Assembly: GCA_903833025.1 (NCBI GenBank)
Contig: CAILDT010000226.1
Span: 1-8,192 of the forward strand
Source of the DNA: an uncultured Bacteroidota bacterium
GTDB taxonomy: Bacteria > Bacteroidota > Bacteroidia > 2-12-FULL-35-15
Length of the DNA: 8,192 nt
Reading direction: 5' to 3'
The position numbers were made by a program, and so were the translations under genes. Below the pieces are notes generated by a model, which saw only the letters and a program-made list of their open reading frames with translations, was not told where the DNA came from and searched no databases. How positions within the stretch are numbered: the first letter of the stretch is position 1; each line of letters starts with the position of its first letter. Positions 5,101 to 8,192 of the stretch are shown here, piece by piece.

Positions 5101-5127
5101 TTGCAAAGTGGTTTTTTAGTGTATAGT
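5101..5127 (+). promoter_or_regulatory. Rightward early promoter
   Basis: TTGCAA (5101-5106, four of six consensus bases) and TATAGT (5122-5127, five of six) are 15 bp apart, shorter than ideal. This may mean it is weak or activator-dependent. A-rich DNA lies upstream (5056-5098). Transcription would start near 5134, about 28 nt before the first rightward gene. Repeated AGTG motifs overlap the elements. Confidence 0.45.
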
Positions 5128-5161
5128 GAAGTCATCTTAACAAGTGATGAAGGGAAGTGAA

Positions 5162-5239
5162 ATGAAACTATTAGACGCAATCGGTGTAATTTGTTTAGCT
5201 GTTTTGTTAGCTGCAATGTTTGTATATGGAGGTCTGTAA
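5162..5239 (+). CDS. 25-aa membrane micropeptide, first gene of the rightward operon
   Basis: The frame encodes MKLLDAIGVICLAVLLAAMF plus VYGGL (25 aa). It has a short charged N-terminus and then a hydrophobic segment of about 18 residues (7-24), enough for one membrane span. AGGGAAG lies about 5 nt before the ATG, a good Shine-Dalgarno sequence. An in-frame ATG at 5147 would lie upstream of that site and is less likely. The stop overlaps the next gene's start (TAATG), and the GGAGGT for that gene lies inside this frame, so translation is coupled. It may act at the membrane or serve as a leader peptide; the function is unknown. There is no signal cleavage motif. Confidence 0.6.
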   Translation: MKLLDAIGVICLAVLLAAMFVYGGL

Positions 5240-5520
5240 TGTCTAAATTAGAAGCTTATTACGAAGCCCCATACGATGACCAAGAATCTGAAAAATTTGC
5301 CTGGGAAGTTGAACAACTTATGCGTACCGACTTTAATCCTGATAACTATGACCGTTTTTTAATGGCTTTAGACGATTCTTCTGAAAAAGACCAAAAAGCT
5401 GTTGAAGATATTTTGGATCAACCACAAATTAATTTTGAAGCTTTAGGCCGTAAGTTATATGACATGGCTTACACATACAACGAATCTGTAGCAGAACGCA
5501 AAGCAGCTGAATCTAACTAA
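5239..5520 (+). CDS. Acidic small phage protein
   Basis: This 93-aa protein starts at the ATG at 5239-5241, chosen because GGAGGT lies 5 nt upstream and the ATG overlaps the micropeptide stop. A longer frame from 5191 would overlap that peptide and lacks a ribosome site. It has about 23 Asp/Glu against about 10 Lys/Arg, so it is strongly acidic. It looks helical throughout (SEKFAWEVEQLM, DNYDRFLMALDDSSE, FEALGRKLYDMAYTYNESVAERKAAE). I recognise no domain. It directly precedes the annealing protein and exonuclease genes and so probably belongs to the recombination operon. Acidic phage proteins include DNA mimics that inhibit host nucleases, such as Gam or Ocr; sequence alone does not show that here. 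Confidence 0.75.
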   Translation: MSKLEAYYEAPYDDQESEKFAWEVEQLMRTDFNPDNYDRFLMALDDSSEKDQKAVEDILDQPQINFEALGRKLYDMAYTYNESVAERKAAESN

Positions 5521-5530
5521 GGAGCAAGTG

Positions 5531-6067
5531 ATGAAAACATTTAACGAATTACGTCTTATCAATGTAAACGAACATACAGAACGCAAAGGTAAATTTACCT
5601 ATCTTTCTTGGACTTGGGCAGTAGACCAGCTTTTACAAAATGACCCATCAGCCACTTGGACTTTTGGCGATCCTGTTTACTTTAATGAATCTGTGATGGT
5701 TTTTTGCACAGTAAATGCTTTTAATAAATCAATGACCTGTCAAATGCCTGTTTTAAACAACATGAATAAAGCCATTGCTAATCCTAATGCAATGGATGTT
5801 AATACCGCCATGATGAGAGGATTAGTTAAAACAATAAGCCTTTTTGGTATTGGCTTATATATTTATGCTGGGGATGATCTTCCAGATGAGGAAATTCCAG
5901 ACCTTACAGAAGAATCTGCTAAATGGGAATTAGCCATTGTTGGATGCAAAACTCTTGATGAATTAAAGGAAATATATAGCGCAGCTTACAAAGCCCTTAG
6001 CAAAGATAAATTAGCAGTAGAAAAGATTGCAAAAGCTAAAGATACTAAAAAAGGAGAATTAGCATGA
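5531..6067 (+). CDS. DUF1071/Sak3-type single-strand annealing protein
   Basis: This 178-aa protein most resembles the DUF1071 (Sak3-like) group of phage annealing proteins, related to the Rad52 superfamily. Such proteins bind single-stranded DNA and pair complementary strands during phage recombination. The supporting pattern is FTYLSWTWAVDQLL (22-35), then MPVLNNMNKAIANP (72-85), then VNTAMMRGLVKTISLFGIGL followed by YIYAGDDLP (90-118). The Lys- and Glu-rich C-terminal region (about 125-178) is variable in this group. The ATG at 5531 is chosen over the GTG at 5528 because AAGGAG lies 6 nt before the ATG. The stop overlaps the exonuclease start in an ATGA, and annealing protein and exonuclease commonly work as a pair. 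The assignment is by motif recall and not checked against a profile. Confidence 0.85.
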   Translation: MKTFNELRLINVNEHTERKGKFTYLSWTWAVDQLLQNDPSATWTFGDPVYFNESVMVFCTVNAFNKSMTCQMPVLNNMNKAIANPNAMDVNTAMMRGLVKTISLFGIGLYIYAGDDLPDEEIPDLTEESAKWELAIVGCKTLDELKEIYSAAYKALSKDKLAVEKIAKAKDTKKGELA

Positions 6068-6675
6068 TTGAACAAGGGACTCCAGAATGGTTAGAACTTC
6101 GTAAAGGCAAAGTAACTGCTTCTAGAGTTGCAGACATCCTTGCGAAGACAAAAACAGGGCCTTCAGCTAGTCGAAATAACTATCTGATTGAGCTTGCATT
6201 GCAACGAGTTACAAATGCCATAGAGCCATCTTACTCTAATGCTTACATGGAATGGGGAACTGCTACAGAACCACAAGCTAGAGTTGCTTATGAAGTTAAA
6301 ACAAGTAATTTTGTAGATCAAGTGCCATTTATTGACCATCCTACAATTGAATGGTTTGGATGTAGCCCAGACGGACTTGTAGGAAAAGATGGGTTAATGG
6401 AAATTAAATGCCCTTCGTCTGCTACTCATTGGGAATATTACAAAGCTAAAGAACCACCTAAAAAATACTTTATTCAAATGCAAGCTCAAATGGCAGTAAC
6501 TGGGTCTAAATGGTGCGACTTTGTAAGTTTTGATCCTAGATTTCCAGAGCGTAGCCAGCTTTTAATTGTTAATATTCCAAGAGATGAAGATTTTATTTTA
6601 AATATGGAATTAGAGATTAAGCAGTTTTTAAGTGAAGTTTCTATTGAAGTAAATTTAATGAAAGGTCAACAATGA
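6064..6675 (+). CDS. YqaJ/lambda-exonuclease-type recombination nuclease
   Basis: This 203-aa protein fits the YqaJ viral recombinase (lambda exonuclease-like) family. These nucleases digest one strand of double-stranded DNA ends to give the single strand used by an annealing protein. Motifs in order are TPEWLELRKGKVTAS (6-20, with Arg13 and Ser20 at positions resembling conserved lambda-exo residues), WGTATEP with Glu69 (64-70), SPDGL with Asp103, the PD-(D/E)xK pair Glu113 and Lys115 in MEIKCPS, and YFIQMQAQMAVTG (135-147). All catalytic residues appear intact. AAGGAG lies 7 nt before the ATG, which overlaps the annealing-protein stop (ATGA). Together they form a Red-like recombination pair. 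The length is typical of the family. Confidence 0.93.
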   Translation: MIEQGTPEWLELRKGKVTASRVADILAKTKTGPSASRNNYLIELALQRVTNAIEPSYSNAYMEWGTATEPQARVAYEVKTSNFVDQVPFIDHPTIEWFGCSPDGLVGKDGLMEIKCPSSATHWEYYKAKEPPKKYFIQMQAQMAVTGSKWCDFVSFDPRFPERSQLLIVNIPRDEDFILNMELEIKQFLSEVSIEVNLMKGQQ

Positions 6676-6869
6676 ATACGCAACGCCAAGACATTATCAA
6701 AGTTCTTAAAACAGGCTGGATTACCCCATTAGACGCATTAAAACGAGCTGGAACGATGAAGTTAGCAACAAGGGTAGGAGAGTTAAGGCAGCAAGGTTAT
6801 GTGATCTTAGATCGCTGGCATGAATCAAAGAAGTTTAAAGAATATAAATTAATCAAAGGAGTTAAGTGA
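6672..6869 (+). CDS. Small helix-turn-helix protein
   Basis: This 65-aa basic protein has a winged-HTH-like pattern: RQDIIKVLKTGWITPLDAL (5-23), then GTMKLATRVGELRQQGYVI (27-45), then the wing-like DRWHESKKFKEYKLI. This is the layout of the short phage helix-turn-helix domain often listed as HTH_39, in which a DAL helix is followed by a recognition helix and GY-I strand. It probably binds DNA, either as a regulator of the operon or as a recombination accessory. AAAGG lies 6 nt before the ATG, which overlaps the exonuclease stop in an ATGA. Its stop overlaps the SSB-like gene's start by one base (TGATG). Confidence 0.8.
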   Translation: MNTQRQDIIKVLKTGWITPLDALKRAGTMKLATRVGELRQQGYVILDRWHESKKFKEYKLIKGVK

Positions 6870-7120
6870 TGGGTATTAAATATTATGTAAAAGCAGCAGT
6901 TTCTGAATATGCCGACAAAGATGGTGCAAGCAAAAAAAGGTATGCCACAGTAGGTATTGTTACTGAAACCAAAAAAGGCGATTTAATGATTAAGTTAGAA
7001 ATGATTCCTTTGCTTGGACTTAAAGAGGGTGCATTTTGGGGTTATCTTAATGTTCCTGAAGAAAAATCAGATACGCAAAAAACAACAAATACCATTAGTG
7101 ATGATGAAGTTCCTTTTTAA
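6869..7120 (+). CDS. SSB-like single-stranded DNA-binding protein
   Basis: This 83-aa protein has a strand-rich N-terminal core (KYYVKAAVSEYADKDGASKK, RYATVGIVTE, DLMIKLEMIPL; about residues 4-50) that fits a small OB-like fold. A low-complexity linker (EEKSDTQKTTNTIS) follows, and the C-terminus is DDEVPF. An acidic tail ending in Pro-Phe is the hallmark of bacterial SSB proteins, where it docks replication and repair partners. The protein is far shorter than E. coli SSB, so it is a minimal or divergent phage version. AAAGGAG lies 7 nt before the ATG at 6869; a GTG at 6866 is possible but too close to that site. Its place after the annealing protein and exonuclease completes a recombination module. 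Confidence 0.75.
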   Translation: MGIKYYVKAAVSEYADKDGASKKRYATVGIVTETKKGDLMIKLEMIPLLGLKEGAFWGYLNVPEEKSDTQKTTNTISDDEVPF

Positions 7121-7132
7121 TCGGAGAAAACA

Positions 7133-7261
7133 ATGAAAAAATATATCGTAGCTACAGCAGCATTTTTTATAACTGGATTGGCAATGGCTCAATATGCAAA
7201 CTGCTGGCAACAGTATGTTTGTGGTGGTGCTGGATGCCATTGGGTAACTATTTGCCGATAA
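7133..7261 (+). CDS. Secreted four-cysteine micropeptide (42 aa)
   Basis: The frame starts at the ATG at 7133, 6 nt after GGAG. Residues 1-19 form a classic Sec signal peptide: MKKY, a hydrophobic core (VATAAFFITGLA) and an AMA cleavage site before Gln20. The mature part would be about 23 residues with four Cys at 24, 30, 35 and 41, symmetrically spaced C-x5-C-x4-C-x5-C, plus aromatic residues Trp25, Tyr28 and Trp37. This predicts export to the periplasm and two disulfide bonds. I recall similar unnamed cysteine-rich short proteins in proteobacterial phages but know of no function. The stop is followed within 10 bp by the next start, so it is embedded in the operon. Confidence 0.7.
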   Translation: MKKYIVATAAFFITGLAMAQYANCWQQYVCGGAGCHWVTICR

Positions 7262-7269
7262 GGATAAAT

Positions 7270-7431
7270 ATGAACGAATACATTTATGAGCCGTCTGGGA
7301 CTGATATTGAGAAACGCTGGGTTGAGCAATTTGGATGGGTTCGCCCTTCCTCTTTGCTTGAATATCAAGCAAAATATCGTTATTACCAAGAACTTCCATT
7401 AAGAAAGTTGCAAGAAGCCAATGTCCACTAA
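7270..7431 (+). CDS. Small hypothetical protein (53 aa)
   Basis: This 53-aa protein starts at the ATG at 7270-7272, chosen because AAGGA lies 5 nt upstream; a longer frame from 7219 would overlap the secreted peptide. It is aromatic-rich (Tyr, Trp, Phe) with RWVEQFGWVRPSSLLEYQAK followed by YRYYQELPLRKLQEANVH, probably two helices. I recognise no family. It lies between the four-cysteine peptide and the HNH endonuclease, and its 3' end overlaps the latter by 11 bp. Confidence 0.6.
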   Translation: MNEYIYEPSGTDIEKRWVEQFGWVRPSSLLEYQAKYRYYQELPLRKLQEANVH

Positions 7432-7906
7432 AGAAGTATTTAATGAAATTTTTGAATACAGGGGTGGAAACCTGTATTGGAAAGTTTCAACTGGCCCAAG
7501 AGCAAAGGTTGGCTCTTTGGCTGGCTCTATAAATGGAAAATATTTAAGAACAAGATATAAAGGAAAAATAACTGCAAATCATAGAATTATATTTATGATG
7601 CATCATGGTTATTTTCCAAAAGAAATAGACCATATTAATGGAAATAAATTAAATAATTGCATTGAAAATTTAAGAGCTGCAACTCGTCATGAAAATATGA
7701 GAAATTGCAAAACTAATGGTAAAAAAACTTTAACTGGATGCAAAAATGTTAGTTTTGAAAAAAGAACCGCTAGTTATGTAGTAAGAGTTGTTGTAAACAA
7801 TAAATTAACACATATTGGAACTTTTAAAGATTTAGAGCTTGCTGATTTGGTGGCGCATGAAGCAAGAAATAAACATTATAAGGAGTTTGCTAATCATGGC
7901 TATTAA
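7421..7906 (+). CDS. HNH homing endonuclease with AP2 DNA-binding domain
   Basis: This 161-aa protein is a free-standing HNH endonuclease of the type that spreads selfishly between phage genomes by nicking or cutting DNA. The HNH core spans about residues 52-95: HRIIFMMHHGYFP, then EIDHINGNKLNN with Asp70 and His71, then CIENLRAATRHENMRN. The C-terminal part (about 108-157) has the AP2 pattern GCKNVSFEKRTASYVVRVVV and HIGTFKDLELADLVAHEARN, which binds DNA. The N-terminal region (EYRGGNLYWK, GSLAGSINGKYLRTRYKGK) is the leader usual for this group. Base composition looks even more AT-rich than its neighbours, which would fit transfer. It lacks a strong Shine-Dalgarno sequence and overlaps both neighbours by 11 bp. 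Confidence 0.92.
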   Translation: MSTKEVFNEIFEYRGGNLYWKVSTGPRAKVGSLAGSINGKYLRTRYKGKITANHRIIFMMHHGYFPKEIDHINGNKLNNCIENLRAATRHENMRNCKTNGKKTLTGCKNVSFEKRTASYVVRVVVNNKLTHIGTFKDLELADLVAHEARNKHYKEFANHGY

Positions 7907-8189
7907 GAAAAAACTTACAGTTGTTGTTCCTGCAATAAAAGAAAAAAGCGGTAAAGTAATTAAAGCTGCAAATAAAAGTTATTCCCATGATGAGCTTAAA
8001 AAGATGGCTGGCAAAGAAGCTAAACACGCAAAGCATGAGTTTGAGCTTTCAAATGGTCGGATTGTTACTCGTAAAGTTGCAGCCAAAGTTGCTGAAAAAT
8101 CTGGTGAAGTTCCTAAGTCTGTAGGAAAAAAGCTTCATTCTCATGATTTGCGTAGGGCTGAAAGCATTAAGAAAAAGGTAATGAAATGA
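7896..8189 (+). CDS. Lysine-rich basic protein
   Basis: This 97-aa protein starts at the ATG at 7896-7898, chosen because AAGGAG lies 10 nt upstream; a longer frame from 7839 lies inside the endonuclease gene. About a quarter of the residues are Lys, so it is very basic and likely binds nucleic acid or another acidic partner. Two similar segments recur: YSHDELKKMAGKEAK (29-43) and HSHDLRRAESIKKK (81-94), each with Ser-His-Asp, and the middle has RKVAAKVAEKSGEVPKSVGKK. I recognise no family. The start overlaps the endonuclease by 11 bp, and the stop overlaps the next start in an ATGA. Confidence 0.7.
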   Translation: MAIKKKLTVVVPAIKEKSGKVIKAANKSYSHDELKKMAGKEAKHAKHEFELSNGRIVTRKVAAKVAEKSGEVPKSVGKKLHSHDLRRAESIKKKVMK

Positions 8190-8192
8190 CAG
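8186..8192 (+). CDS. Start of the next rightward gene (partial)
   Basis: An ATG at 8186-8188 overlaps the preceding TGA in an ATGA, and AAGG lies 7 nt before it. The same junction type occurs throughout the operon. Only two codons are visible (Met-Thr), so nothing can be said of the product. Confidence 0.4.

Noticed and set aside
7067..7399. Minus-strand open frames (7067-7399 and 7189-7389) opposite the secreted peptide and 53-aa genes.
   Set aside because: Opposite orientation to the operon, no ribosome sites, and the translations look like antisense noise.
1..8192. tRNA genes, CRISPR arrays, insertion sequences and factor-independent terminators.
   Set aside because: I saw no cloverleaf-like sequence, no regularly spaced long repeats, no transposase and no GC-rich hairpin followed by a T-run by eye.

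Overview
The window looks like part of the early region of a tailed-phage (or prophage) genome. Genes are short and tightly packed, with ATGA or 11-20 bp overlaps. The two strands carry two divergent operons. The recognisable functions are typical of phages: Cro-like regulator, replication initiator, orphan C5 DNA methyltransferase, single-strand annealing protein with a YqaJ exonuclease, SSB-like protein, and HNH-AP2 homing endonuclease. The DNA is AT-rich. The small minus-strand proteins carry motifs (QQQAEIEALK, EPVAWM, YTHPVK, ELTDEEI, FARAILRKASEK) that recur, from my memory of the families, in phages of Proteobacteria, so a low-GC proteobacterial host is likely. The exact host cannot be read from this window. 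No integrase, CI-type repressor, tRNA, CRISPR array or structural gene is visible.

Layout. Positions 1-86 hold the 3' end of a rightward gene, which meets the leftward operon in a shared TTAA stop. The leftward operon is transcribed from about 5040 down to 83. In transcription order it has a Cro/YdaS-like HTH protein, a 68-aa protein, a 232-aa replication protein, a Cys/His zinc-binding protein, a Dcm-like cytosine methyltransferase, and then a run of small proteins ending in a possible PD-(D/E)xK-like protein. The replication gene contains a striking DNA element: three GATATC palindromes exactly 11 bp apart, beside five tandem TGTCTC hexamers. Its placement recalls lambda ori inside gene O, and I propose it as the replication origin.

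Positions 5025-5161 are the divergent control region. A TTGTG-N9-CACAA inverted repeat overlies the leftward -10 box, and a rightward promoter lies near 5101-5127 among repeated AGTG motifs. The rightward operon (5162 to the right edge) encodes a 25-aa membrane micropeptide, an acidic 93-aa protein, a DUF1071/Sak3-type annealing protein, a YqaJ/lambda-exo-type nuclease, a small HTH protein, an SSB-like protein ending in DDEVPF, a 42-aa secreted four-cysteine peptide, a 53-aa protein, an HNH-AP2 endonuclease and a very basic 97-aa protein. The next gene probably starts at 8186.

Together the leftward operon appears to handle regulation, replication initiation and DNA protection, and the rightward operon handles recombination. 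Items most worth checking are the proposed origin, the four-cysteine secreted peptide, a gene whose conserved N-terminus lies upstream of its first ATG behind an ATA codon, and three micro-ORFs shorter than usual gene-calling cut-offs.
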